17,241 bases of DNA from an uncultured Blastocatellia bacterium (GCA_946480785.1 CAMLLD010000102.1:1-17241), one strand, 5' to 3'. Positions 7,687 through 14,333 are shown, counted from the stretch's first letter. The notes: a model not told the origin generated them from the sequence alone. Numbers and translations are program-made.

Positions 7687-8297
7687 TATCCTCGGTCTCG
7701 CATGGTGAGCGCATCATAGTCGTCAGGCGTGTTGATGTTAACAAAAAACCTCTCGGCCTGAGCGAGATTCGTTAACTCACTAAAGGGAACCCAGCGCGTC
7801 TTGACGAGTTCAAGCAGATCGAGCGGGCGGCGCCGGCCGGTCTCGATCAGTTTGGTGGCCCAAGAGAGGCACGGCTCAACGCGGTAAAGGGCAGCCAGTG
7901 GTTGCGGCCGGCCGTCTGATTGTACAGGCGCAACCGCGTCATGGTCCGTACGCAACGACGCGAGATATTTGAACAGCTCGCCGCTCACAAACGGCAGATC
8001 GCAAGCGACGACGATGGCCCATTCACCCGTCGACGCCGAGAGTGCGGCATGAACGCCGCCGAGCGCGCCCCAGCCCGGATACACATCCGGCACCGACGGA
8101 AGTCGCGGATGAGACGCGCGCATTCCGACGAGCGCGATCGAGTCAGTGACCTCGCGGAGTGTGGTCGCGATCCGCTCGACGAAAGTCTGGTCTTCGATGA
8201 GGAGCTGAGCTTTGTCTCTGCCCATACGGCGAGACTGGCCACCGGCGAGGATGAAGCCCTGAAGCTGTGAAATTTCTTTCTGCAAGCTGCCATCCAT
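7686..8297 (-). CDS. mobA: Molybdenum cofactor guanylyltransferase MobA
   Basis: A 203-residue NTP-transferase-fold protein. The N-terminal nucleotide-binding signature is LAGGQSRRMGRDKAQL at residues 17-32. Metal-binding Asp100 lies in VVACDLPFVSGEL, and the C-terminal NINTPDDY begins at residue 187. Length and motifs match MobA, which joins GMP from GTP to molybdopterin to make the bis-MGD precursor in the cytoplasm. I chose the ATG at 8297 because the family begins a few residues before the LAGG motif. The frame stays open upstream to 8636, but that extension runs antisense through the S55 peptidase gene and its signal peptide and does not resemble MobA. The gene is divergent from the S55 gene (43 nt between starts) and is followed, with a 1-nt stop/start overlap, by the hydrolase-fold gene. 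Confidence 0.9.
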   Translation of the reverse strand: MDGSLQKEISQLQGFILAGGQSRRMGRDKAQLLIEDQTFVERIATTLREVTDSIALVGMRASHPRLPSVPDVYPGWGALGGVHAALSASTGEWAIVVACDLPFVSGELFKYLASLRTDHDAVAPVQSDGRPQPLAALYRVEPCLSWATKLIETGRRRPLDLLELVKTRWVPFSELTNLAQAERFFVNINTPDDYDALTMRDRG

Positions 8298-8303
8298 CTT
8301 ATC

Positions 8304-8333
8304 TTGACCCGCTTCTAACACGAAGTTTATAGT
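8304..8333 (+). promoter_or_regulatory. Sigma70-like promoter for the S55 peptidase gene (possibly leaderless)
   Basis: TTGACC at 8304-8309, an 18-bp spacer, then TATAGT at 8328-8333; both hexamers match consensus at 5 of 6 positions. The expected transcription start, about 7 nt after the -10, is at about 8340, immediately before the ATG at 8341. No Shine-Dalgarno-like sequence is present upstream of that ATG. On the opposite strand TATAAA (8331-8326) overlaps the same bases and could be a -10 for mobA, though no good -35 accompanies it. Confidence 0.55.
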
Positions 8334-8340
8334 CACAACC

Positions 8341-10206
8341 ATGAAGAGATTTGCCCCTATTTTCAGCGCTTTAGTAGTTTTGCTGTTGGCTGGTCTTGCG
8401 CTCGCGCAGAAGCCCGTAGCCTCCGCCAAACCGACCGCACCCGAGATCTTTGCCCTCGAAGATCTTCGTCCCGGCATGAAGGGAGTCGCGCGCACCGTCT
8501 TCAGCGGCACCGACACACAGGAGTTCGGCGTGGAGATTCTCGGCGTGTTGCCGGGATTTCCGAATCCGCGGCAGTCCGCGATTATCGCGAAGCTGAGCGG
8601 ACCGCTCGTGGATCGGACCGGTGTCTTTGCGGGCATGTCCGGCTCACCGGTTTATATCGACGGCAAGGTGGTCGGCGCGATCGCTTTCAGCTTTCCGTTT
8701 GCGAAAGAACCGATCGCCGGCATCACGCCGATCAAGCAGATGATCGATATCTTCAACAAGGGGACGCAGAACGACAACGCAAAACCCAAAGAACCGCGCC
8801 CGGTCTCGTTTGCGCAACTCGCTGCGACCGACTGGAAACCCGAACTGCCGAAGCCCGCGATCGCCGGCGCTTCGCTCGTCGCGCCCGTCTCTGCGGGTTC
8901 GCCGCTGCTGCCGTTGTTGGGTCAGCAGATGACGCCGATTGCGACGCCGCTCGTGTTCAGCGGCATCACGCAGGAATCGTTGTCGATGTTTGCGCCGCAG
9001 TTGTTGGCGAATGGATTGTTGCCGGTTTCCGGCGTGGGCGGCGCTGCCGCGATCACGCCGCTCGCGGAATTTAACGCGAACACGTTTCCGCCGGGCAGCT
9101 CGATTACGGTGCAACTCGTGCGCGGTGATTATTCATTGGCCGCGGCGGGCACGGTGACGATGCGCGACGGCGATCGCATCTACGCGTTCGGCCATCCGTT
9201 TCTGAGTCTCGGCGCTTCCGACATGCCGATGTCCGAATCGTCAGTAGTGACCGTCATTCCGAACGCCAACAACTCGTTCAAGCTCGCGGTGCCGGGCCGG
9301 ATGGTGGGCTCAATTTCGCAGGACCGCGCGTCGGGAATCTACGGCCTGCTCGGCCAGTCGCCGAAGATGATTCCGGTGAAGGTGAACCTGCACACGAGCC
9401 GCGATCGCACTGAGACGTATTCTTACGAAATCGCCAACGACTCATTTCTGACGCCGTTGCTGCTGAACATCACCCTCTTCAATACGATCACGTCGAGTGA
9501 ACGTACGCTCGGCGACTCGACCATCTCGGTCGAAGGCGAGATTCGCGTCAAAGGTCAGGAAGCGATCAAGATCGATCGCCGCTTCTCGTCCGCCAACAAC
9601 TCGGCGCTTCAGGCCGCCGGTTCGATTGCCGCTCCGGTGGGCACACTCTTGACGAGCGGTTTCGACGACGTCCAACTCGACGGCATCACGCTCGACATCT
9701 CTTCGACCGAAACGAAGTACGCCGGCACTCTGGAAAGAATCACTCTGGATCGCACTGAAGTGCAGCGTGGTGAAAAGGTCGAAGTTCAGGCTTACGTGCG
9801 CACCGAGTCCGGCAAGCAGTTCGTGCAGCGTATTCCGCTACAGATTCCGGATGACGCGGCGCTCGGACAGTTGCTCGTGTTTGTCGGTGACGGCGGTGCG
9901 TTGCAGGAAGGATCGGCAGCGAAGGCGTTTGTGCCGACCGATCTGAGTCAGCTCGTGCGGGCGATCAATACGACGAAGAAGACAGACCGCTTGTACGTGA
10001 AGCTGTTTCGCATCACGAACGGTGCGGTAATCGGCACGAGTGAGTTGCCGAACCTGCCGCCGTCGGTCGTCGCGACCTTGAACAGCGATCGCACGTCGGG
10101 TGGTTATACCCCAACAGTCTTGTCACCTGTGTTTGAGATGGAGTTGCCGCCCGCAGAATTTGTGATCTCCGGGCAGCAACTGATCGCGATAGACGTTGTG
10201 CGTTAG
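8341..10206 (+). CDS. Secreted SpoIVB-type S55 peptidase domain protein
   Basis: A 621-residue protein with a signal peptide (MKRFAPIF, hydrophobic core, cleavage after ALAQ or nearby, about residue 23). The S55 elements are GMKGVARTVFSG at 45-56, FAGMSGSPVYIDGKVVGA at 96-113 with the presumed nucleophile Ser100 (by analogy with GDSGGP of chymotrypsin-like peptidases), the AKEPIAGITPI segment, RIYAFGHPFLSLG at 279-291 with His285, and VGSISQDRASGIYGLLG at 322-338. The C-terminal half has beta-rich stretches with no motif I recognise. Known for the family: SpoIVB cleaves SpoIVFA during Bacillus sporulation. Gram-negative relatives have no established role, and nothing here indicates sporulation. 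No His occurs before Ser100, so the catalytic order is reversed compared with SpoIVB. The stop overlaps the convergent neighbour's stop by 3 nt within TTAG. Confidence 0.85.
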   Translation: MKRFAPIFSALVVLLLAGLALAQKPVASAKPTAPEIFALEDLRPGMKGVARTVFSGTDTQEFGVEILGVLPGFPNPRQSAIIAKLSGPLVDRTGVFAGMSGSPVYIDGKVVGAIAFSFPFAKEPIAGITPIKQMIDIFNKGTQNDNAKPKEPRPVSFAQLAATDWKPELPKPAIAGASLVAPVSAGSPLLPLLGQQMTPIATPLVFSGITQESLSMFAPQLLANGLLPVSGVGGAAAITPLAEFNANTFPPGSSITVQLVRGDYSLAAAGTVTMRDGDRIYAFGHPFLSLGASDMPMSESSVVTVIPNANNSFKLAVPGRMVGSISQDRASGIYGLLGQSPKMIPVKVNLHTSRDRTETYSYEIANDSFLTPLLLNITLFNTITSSERTLGDSTISVEGEIRVKGQEAIKIDRRFSSANNSALQAAGSIAAPVGTLLTSGFDDVQLDGITLDISSTETKYAGTLERITLDRTEVQRGEKVEVQAYVRTESGKQFVQRIPLQIPDDAALGQLLVFVGDGGALQEGSAAKAFVPTDLSQLVRAINTTKKTDRLYVKLFRITNGAVIGTSELPNLPPSVVATLNSDRTSGGYTPTVLSPVFEMELPPAEFVISGQQLIAIDVVR

Positions 10207-11180
10207 TTTGAAATCTTGATTTCGACTTTTGGCGCGTTCTTGGGCGCAAAATTTGTCAACGCGTTTGCTCTGGCTTTGAACGCAATCGCCAACGTCTCAA
10301 CTTCCTCGGGCGTGTAATTCGCGGCTCGGAACGCGTCCCTGATCTGCTCGTCACTCAACTGGTTCAACCACTTGCTGAGCCACGCCGCATCGGCAACCGT
10401 GATTCCCTCAAACAGCTTCTGGTTCTTGCCGTTGTAATTGAAGTCGATCACGTCGCCTTTCACGCCCTTGATAAAATCTGCTTTCACGTAGTCAGACGGC
10501 TTGTTGCGGCTGCGCGAGATAACGCCGCCGGTCTTGCCGAACGAACCACCGAGATCGCTGATGATGTAGCGCAACTCGCCCTGGCCGCTGTCGTCGCCAC
10601 GACGCGCGAGAATCTCGTTGTTGTCGTCCTTCATGTCCCAGTTATTGATCATGACCATGAGGATCTTGAGCCCTTTGAACTCGGGCGCGGTCAGGAACGG
10701 ATTGTCTTCCCACATCCAATTGCCGCTGCGCTTGACGTCTGCCGGGCGCGCTTCGAGGCGCACGTTCTCATACTCGCCTTTGCCTTCGATAGTCAGTTTC
10801 GGAATGACGTAAGCGATTTCGGTTTCGTAACCGAGCGCCCACAGCAGACGGTTGGCTGCGGTGTCCGGCTGCGCTTCTTTACCAATCTTGGCGATCCACT
10901 CGTTACCTTTCGCGTCCTTCACGCGATATTTCGTTGAGTAGCCGCCGGTCTTCTGTTCGATAAACGTGACGCGGCTGATATCGGGCTTCATCTCTTCGCC
11001 GCCGGCGCCGAGCAATAGGTTGCGTTGGGCAATATCTTCAGGTGCGCGCCACATGACCGGCGTTCCGGTCGGCGCTTTCTTGTCTTTTTTATCTTTCTTG
11101 TCCTGCGCCGCGGCCGAAAGCGGCAGGGCCAGCAGCAACAAAATAAGCGTAAACCACTGAGTTGATTTCAAGCGGGACAT
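10203..11180 (-). CDS. Exported protein of unknown function with protein/lipid-kinase-like motifs
   Basis: A 325-residue protein. The start at 11180 is chosen because AGGAG (11193-11189) lies 8 nt upstream and the product then begins with a proper signal peptide (MSRLKSTQWF, hydrophobic core, AAAQ at about 23-26), followed by a Lys/Asp-rich linker DKKDKKDKK. The globular part has features reminiscent of HipA/PI-kinase-like folds: a Lys in WIAKIGKEA (K98, position of the ATP-anchoring Lys), an acidic helix after it, INNWDMKDDNN (178-188) that fits the N-x-D-x4-N catalytic loop spacing (N180, D182, N187), and ISDLGGSFG (207-215) where a metal-binding Asp would be expected. I do not recognise a named family, so kinase activity is inference. 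Exported kinases of this kind would need periplasmic nucleotide or another donor. It is separated from the upstream minus-strand gene by a terminator. Confidence 0.72.
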   Translation of the reverse strand: MSRLKSTQWFTLILLLLALPLSAAAQDKKDKKDKKAPTGTPVMWRAPEDIAQRNLLLGAGGEEMKPDISRVTFIEQKTGGYSTKYRVKDAKGNEWIAKIGKEAQPDTAANRLLWALGYETEIAYVIPKLTIEGKGEYENVRLEARPADVKRSGNWMWEDNPFLTAPEFKGLKILMVMINNWDMKDDNNEILARRGDDSGQGELRYIISDLGGSFGKTGGVISRSRNKPSDYVKADFIKGVKGDVIDFNYNGKNQKLFEGITVADAAWLSKWLNQLSDEQIRDAFRAANYTPEEVETLAIAFKARANALTNFAPKNAPKVEIKISN

Positions 11181-11271
11181 TCGTGTTTCTCCTGTTATTT
11201 CGCGGGTTCTTGACCTAAGGGCTTCTTTTGGTAACGCGCAGACTACCGGCAAAACGTCGCAAATCTATGTA

Positions 11272-11303
11272 CAAAAAGACGCCGCGGTTGGTGGCCGCGG
11301 CGT
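11272..11303 (-). terminator. Intrinsic terminator for the OmpA-like gene
   Basis: Perfect 9-bp inverted repeat ACGCCGCGG (11279-11287) and CCGCGGCGT (11295-11303) with a 7-nt loop. Read on the minus strand it is followed by CTTTTTGT (11278-11271). It begins 31 nt after the stop of the minus-strand gene at 11334, and it separates that gene from the kinase-like gene downstream. Confidence 0.8.
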
Positions 11304-11333
11304 TCAGTTTGTTCGGGAAAGGAAGGATTGTAA

Positions 11334-12335
11334 CTAAGGATTCGGGGGCGTCGCGCCTTGCGGTGTCACCCAAAGCTCAACTGAGAGTTGGTCGCGTGCC
11401 GGACCAACCAGCGTCACGATGCGATGCTGATCGAGTCCGCGGGCATTGACGGCGTAATCGACGACGCGCGCGGCGTGCTGTTGCACTTCACCACGCTTGC
11501 TGTACTTGCCGGGATAGACGATCACGTAGGCGGTGGATGTTGGATCGTTCTGCAACTCGATCACGAAGTTGTCGAGCCGGGCTTTTTCATCGTTGCGCGT
11601 AATGTCGGGAAATTCGTCATAACGACGGCTCGCAGCTTTCGGCACCGGCAGCGCGACGGCGCAATCGGCCGCGCACTCGAGGTTATAACCGCCAAGAGAC
11701 AGCGAAGCGTGAATGGTTTGTCCGGCCAGTCCGGTCGTGTCGACTTTGATCGTGTCGGTGCCCTGGCCTTCGATAATCGTTCCCGCCGAGACGGTCCAGT
11801 TGTAGGCCGGAGTGATTCCCGGCGTTCCGCCGCTGTAGCGCGAAGTGAAAGTCAACGCTTTGTCCGCGACCACGGCCGTCGGGCAGCTAATCTCGACCGC
11901 GGGACAAACCGGACGCACCGGCGCGCACGCGTTCACGAGCACGGTCACCGAGGAAAACGCATTACATTCGCCATCGCTGCCGGCGCTGACGATGTCGAGT
12001 GAAGCCTTGTGATAACCGGGTTTCAGACCGGCGAGGTTCCACGTGACAACGGGACCGTCGCCGCTGATCGTGCCGCCGGTCGTGGTCCACTTATACTTGA
12101 TCGGATTGCCGCTTGGTGAAACCGCGTCTGCCGTCAGCCGCACTTGCGGCGTGCCCTCGTTACTACAGGCGCTAACGGTCGTGGTGTCGGAAGTTAAGTT
12201 GAGTTTGAGCGGCGCATTCGTGCTGTTCACGACGTTCGCTCTGGGTTTTTGCGCGTCAGCCGGGATTGCGCTGAGTACAGCGGCCAGAGCGATCGGGGCG
12301 GCATAGCGGGCGAGTCGGGCAAGATTCTTAAACAT
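11334..12335 (-). CDS. Exported Ig-like/PKD-like protein with degenerate OmpA-like C-terminal domain
   Basis: A 333-residue protein. The start at 12335 has AAGGAG (12346-12341) 5 nt upstream and gives a clean signal peptide (MFKNLARLARYAAPIALAAV..., cleavage after ADA at about 28). Two beta-sandwich, PKD/Ig-like segments follow: about 42-135 (YKWTTTGGTISGDGPVVTW, then GYHKASLDIV) and about 145-230 (YNWTVSAGTIIEGQGTDTI, then IHASLSLGGY). They contain several Cys (C57, C124, C137, C144, C151, C221, C225) that may form disulfides. The C-terminal 95 residues (YDEFPDITRNDEKARLDNF to ELWVTP) have the pattern of an OmpA-like domain, with a helix of KARLDNFVIELQ type and a GLDQHRIVTLVG strand, but lack the usual peptidoglycan-binding Asp and Arg. 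A cell-surface or periplasmic structural role is inferred. Confidence 0.75.
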   Translation of the reverse strand: MFKNLARLARYAAPIALAAVLSAIPADAQKPRANVVNSTNAPLKLNLTSDTTTVSACSNEGTPQVRLTADAVSPSGNPIKYKWTTTGGTISGDGPVVTWNLAGLKPGYHKASLDIVSAGSDGECNAFSSVTVLVNACAPVRPVCPAVEISCPTAVVADKALTFTSRYSGGTPGITPAYNWTVSAGTIIEGQGTDTIKVDTTGLAGQTIHASLSLGGYNLECAADCAVALPVPKAASRRYDEFPDITRNDEKARLDNFVIELQNDPTSTAYVIVYPGKYSKRGEVQQHAARVVDYAVNARGLDQHRIVTLVGPARDQLSVELWVTPQGATPPNP

Positions 12336-12506
12336 TTGCACTCCTTGCGGTAGAACCAGTCGATAGGGTGAAACGGTCAATCACCTGGGGCTTCCGGTGT
12401 TTGACTCACTAGTCAATGTTTGACTCCGAAACGAGATTCGCGTTAGATACGTTTGCTTCATCTCCCAACCTGCGGACTTTCGGACTACGTGGCTGAGTCT
12501 GAGCAA
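12336..12506. promoter_or_regulatory. Divergent intergenic region with TTGAC half-site cluster (candidate operator/promoter)
   Basis: The 171-bp gap between two divergent genes contains TTGACT at 12401-12406 and AGTCAA at 12411-12416, a perfect 6-bp inverted repeat with a 4-bp spacer. A further TTGACT is at 12420-12425 and an inverted GGTCAA at 12375-12380. The 12420 copy could be a -35 for the TPR gene, with a weak -10 (TTAGAT, 12443-12448) after 17 bp. The palindrome may be a regulator site. Confidence 0.35.
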
Positions 12507-13283
12507 ATGAGATCGGTTCTCTTAATCTGCGCCGTGTGTTTGCTGGCGTTGGCCTTTGGTTGCAAGCGGAGCGGACAGCAGTCCACGAATAATAGTGCTG
12601 GACCAGCGGCGGTGTCCAATGTTTTGCCGCGGGATCGCGGAAAGGCCCGGGCGCTGCTTGAGCAGGGAAAGATCTTTTACCGCGACGATAAGGACGACGA
12701 GGCCGTCGCCGCTTTCCAGGAAGCGATCAAGTTAGACCCGGAGCTGGCTGAGGCGCGTTTCCGGCTGGGGCTCGGCTACGCTGCGCTCGGCAAGCACGAA
12801 GAGGCCGAAGCGGAGTACAAAAAAGCCGTTGAGGTTTACAAGAAATACCTCGCCGAGCACGAGGACGACTCGGAAGCTCATTACGATCTGGGCCAGACGT
12901 ACGCGGGTTTAGGTCAGTACAGCGACGCGATTCGCGAGTATCGTGAAGCGACGAAGCTGAAGGATAACGACGCGGATATGTATTACGACCTCGGTGTCGC
13001 GCATACGAAGCTGGCGCAGTACGACGCGGCCGCGAGCGCGTTTTCGAAGTCGCTGGAGATCGATCCGGACAACTACCGCGCGCAGGATGGTCTGGACGAA
13101 GCGAAGGAAGGCATCGAGCGCATCCGCGCCGGCCGCAAGCACCAGGAAGACTTGTTGAAGAAGCAACAGAAGGAAGACGAGAAGAAGGCCGCGGAAAGCG
13201 GCGTAGCGCCGGCGCCGACACCGATCGCGGTGCGAAAACCAACGGTGCCGCCAAAGAAACCGGCCACTCCAAAGAAACCGTAA
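12507..13283 (+). CDS. TPR-repeat lipoprotein
   Basis: A 258-residue protein. The ATG at 12507 is preferred over the upstream TTG at 12453 because it starts directly with a lipoprotein-type signal peptide (MRSVLLICAVCLLALAFGC, lipid-attached Cys19 preceded by A-F-G). A Ser/Asn-rich linker follows, then about four tetratricopeptide repeats: residues about 46-79 (GKIFYRDDKDDEAVAAFQEA), 80-113, 121-154 (AHYDLGQTYAGLGQYSDAIR) and 155-188. A charged Lys/Glu coiled-coil (about 198-230) and a Pro/Lys/Ala-rich tail to the C-terminus complete it. TPRs mediate protein-protein contacts, and a scaffold role in the envelope is inferred. No strong ribosome-binding site is visible. A 56-residue membrane-protein gene follows after 22 nt with no terminator between, so the two are probably co-transcribed. 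Confidence 0.82.
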   Translation: MRSVLLICAVCLLALAFGCKRSGQQSTNNSAGPAAVSNVLPRDRGKARALLEQGKIFYRDDKDDEAVAAFQEAIKLDPELAEARFRLGLGYAALGKHEEAEAEYKKAVEVYKKYLAEHEDDSEAHYDLGQTYAGLGQYSDAIREYREATKLKDNDADMYYDLGVAHTKLAQYDAAASAFSKSLEIDPDNYRAQDGLDEAKEGIERIRAGRKHQEDLLKKQQKEDEKKAAESGVAPAPTPIAVRKPTVPPKKPATPKKP

Positions 13284-13305
13284 TCATCTCCGGCAAGCAT
13301 TTATT

Positions 13306-13476
13306 ATGGCTACTTACACACCACCACCGTACTTCCCGCAAGGCTCGCTCGCGCCGGCCGACAAGAACCGCTATCGCAAGTTCAAACTCATGATGGCGCT
13401 TTTCATCTTCCTGCTGGTGTTGCTGCTCGCCGGCGCCGGCATCGCGGTCTGGTATTTGGTTAAAGCGTTGTTTTGA
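13306..13476 (+). CDS. Small membrane protein (56 residues)
   Basis: An ATG at 13306 opens a 56-residue frame ending in TGA at 13474-13476. The N-terminal half is hydrophilic, with a Pro/Tyr-rich start (MATYTPPPYFPQ) and a basic stretch (KNRYRKFK, 20-27). It is followed by one long hydrophobic helix (MMALFIFLLVLLLAGAGIAV, about 29-48) and a short WYLVKALF tail. The charge pattern predicts a single-pass inner-membrane protein with N-in topology. It sits 22 nt after the TPR lipoprotein gene and just before the str-operon promoter. The function is unknown. Evidence for it being real is the clean membrane-helix composition and position; there is no strong ribosome-binding site. Confidence 0.6.
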   Translation: MATYTPPPYFPQGSLAPADKNRYRKFKLMMALFIFLLVLLLAGAGIAVWYLVKALF

Positions 13477-13499
13477 AACGCGGATCTGCCGCCCCACGC

Positions 13500-13528
13500 T
13501 TGACACAAACGCCACACACCCGTATAGT
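13500..13528 (+). promoter_or_regulatory. Strong sigma70-type promoter of the str operon
   Basis: TTGACA at 13500-13505 is a perfect -35. After a 17-bp spacer comes TATAGT at 13523-13528 (5 of 6 to the -10 consensus). Transcription should start at about 13535, roughly 385 nt before rpsL. This is the best promoter match in the window, as expected for a translation operon. It begins 24 nt after the small membrane-protein gene. Confidence 0.75.
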
Positions 13529-13534
13529 CTGCCG

Positions 13535-13920
13535 TTTCGGACATTCGGTCTGAAGCACTCGAAGGCAACGTCCAGTTGGTTCTGTAGGTGTGGAGGCGTT
13601 GCTCGACCAGTTACATCGGTCGTTTGACAGATATTGTGGCGTAAGAGGTACGCGTCGCAGCCGGTTCTCAAGAAGCGACTGTTCCCGCACGTACTCGCCC
13701 GAGAAGTTTCAAGCTTCTCACCTGAATAGCGACGCCACAGAAAAGTTTCGGCTTAAGGGAAGCCACGATCCACGCCCACCGCGTTAGCGAAGTCAGAACA
13801 TCCCTCTAACTAAATTCTTAACAGGGCAGCCGCCTGCGCTGACTGCCGGACTGGTTCCGGAAAGAGGCAGGCAAGGGGCCTTTTTGCGCGTCCAGCGCGC
13901 ACGCATTAAGAGGAAACCAA
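13535..13920 (+). promoter_or_regulatory. Long, apparently structured 5' leader of rpsL with possible attenuator
   Basis: No convincing gene lies here. Inverted repeats seen: GCAACG 13565-13570 with CGTTGC 13597-13602; CGACC 13604-13608 with GGTCG 13618-13622; the long-range pair TGTGGCGT 13635-13642 with ACGCCACA 13732-13739. Inside that pair lie GTACG 13648-13652/CGTAC 13690-13694, GTCGC 13654-13658/GCGAC 13675-13679 and hairpin GAGAAG 13701-13706/CTTCTC 13714-13719. Then GGCTT 13750-13754/AAGCC 13760-13764. Near the 3' end, CTGCC 13843-13847 can pair with GGCAG at 13825-13829 or at 13866-13870, GCCTGC 13832-13837 pairs with GCAGGC 13867-13872, and a run of five T follows at 13881-13885. 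That could be an attenuator or ribosomal-protein leader. The rpsL ribosome-binding site is AGAGGA (13909-13914), 6 nt before the GTG. Confidence 0.5.
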
Positions 13921-14316
13921 GTGCCGACGATTAATCAGCTTGTTCGCAAAGGCCGCCAGCAGGTCAAGTACAAGACGGCCAGTCCCGCGCTCCAGAGCTC
14001 GCCTCAGAAGCGCGGCGTTTGTACTCGCGTCTACACCCAGACGCCGAAGAAACCCAATTCGGCGCTGCGCAAAGTCGCGCGTGTCCGTCTGACCAACGGC
14101 ATCGAGGTGACGACCTACATCCCGGGCGTCGGTCACAACCTTCAGGAGCACTCGATTGTCCTTATTAGAGGCGGCCGCGTGAAGGACCTTCCGGGTGTGC
14201 GCTATCACGTGATTCGCGGCACGCTGGATTCGGTCGGCGTGGCCGATCGCAAGCAGGGTCGGTCGAAGTACGGCGCGAAACGTCCCAAAGCAGGTGCTGC
14301 TGGTAAGGGTAAGTAA
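13921..14316 (+). CDS. rpsL: 30S ribosomal protein S12
   Basis: A 131-residue S12 (uS12) beginning [12 protein letters not shown] with a GTG start and AGAGGA 6 nt upstream. The conserved decoding-centre loops are intact: [11 protein letters not shown] (41-51) with Lys43, and [13 protein letters not shown] (84-96) with Lys88 and Asp89. Lys43 and Lys88 (Escherichia coli K42 and K87) are the residues most often altered in streptomycin resistance, and both have the sensitive-type identity. Asp89 is the position that RimO methylthiolates in other bacteria. S12 sits at the A site and monitors codon-anticodon pairing. First gene of the str operon, followed 17 nt later by rpsG. Confidence 0.98.
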   Translation: MPTINQLVRKGRQQVKYKTASPALQSSPQKRGVCTRVYTQTPKKPNSALRKVARVRLTNGIEVTTYIPGVGHNLQEHSIVLIRGGRVKDLPGVRYHVIRGTLDSVGVADRKQGRSKYGAKRPKAGAAGKGK

Positions 14317-14333
14317 GGTAACGAGACAACGAT

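Noticed and set aside
8298..8636. A 113-residue N-terminal extension of MobA.
   Set aside because: It lies antisense to the S55 gene signal peptide and first domain, and MobA proteins begin just before the LAGG motif.
11181..11252. An upstream start for the kinase-like protein at 11252.
   Set aside because: It would place 24 residues before a clear signal peptide. The ATG at 11180 has a good AGGAG at proper spacing.
12336..12380. An upstream start for the OmpA-like protein at 12380.
   Set aside because: The ATG at 12335 has AAGGAG 5 nt upstream and starts directly with a signal peptide; the extension adds 15 unlike residues.
12727..13671. A 314-codon minus-strand open frame across the TPR gene, the small membrane protein and the str promoter.
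   Set aside because: It is Arg/Ser/Pro-rich and low in complexity, and it crosses three independently supported plus-strand features.
13590..13787. A 65-codon open frame with a GTG start in the rpsL leader.
   Set aside because: No ribosome-binding site, Arg/Ser-rich composition with no domain-like pattern, and it runs through the structured repeats.
13745..13800. Possible cobalamin-riboswitch fragments (AAGGGAA and GAAGTCAG).
   Set aside because: The order and spacing of the conserved core are not met, and AAGGG is simply the loop of a 5-bp hairpin. The neighbouring genes are ribosomal.
13832..13880. Resemblance to the conserved apical region of bacterial SRP (4.5S) RNA: CCGGAA followed by a GCAGGC-AAGG stretch.
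   Set aside because: The stem that should close the GGAA tetraloop has a mismatch, the opposing asymmetric-loop sequence is absent, and the segment sits inside the rpsL leader.
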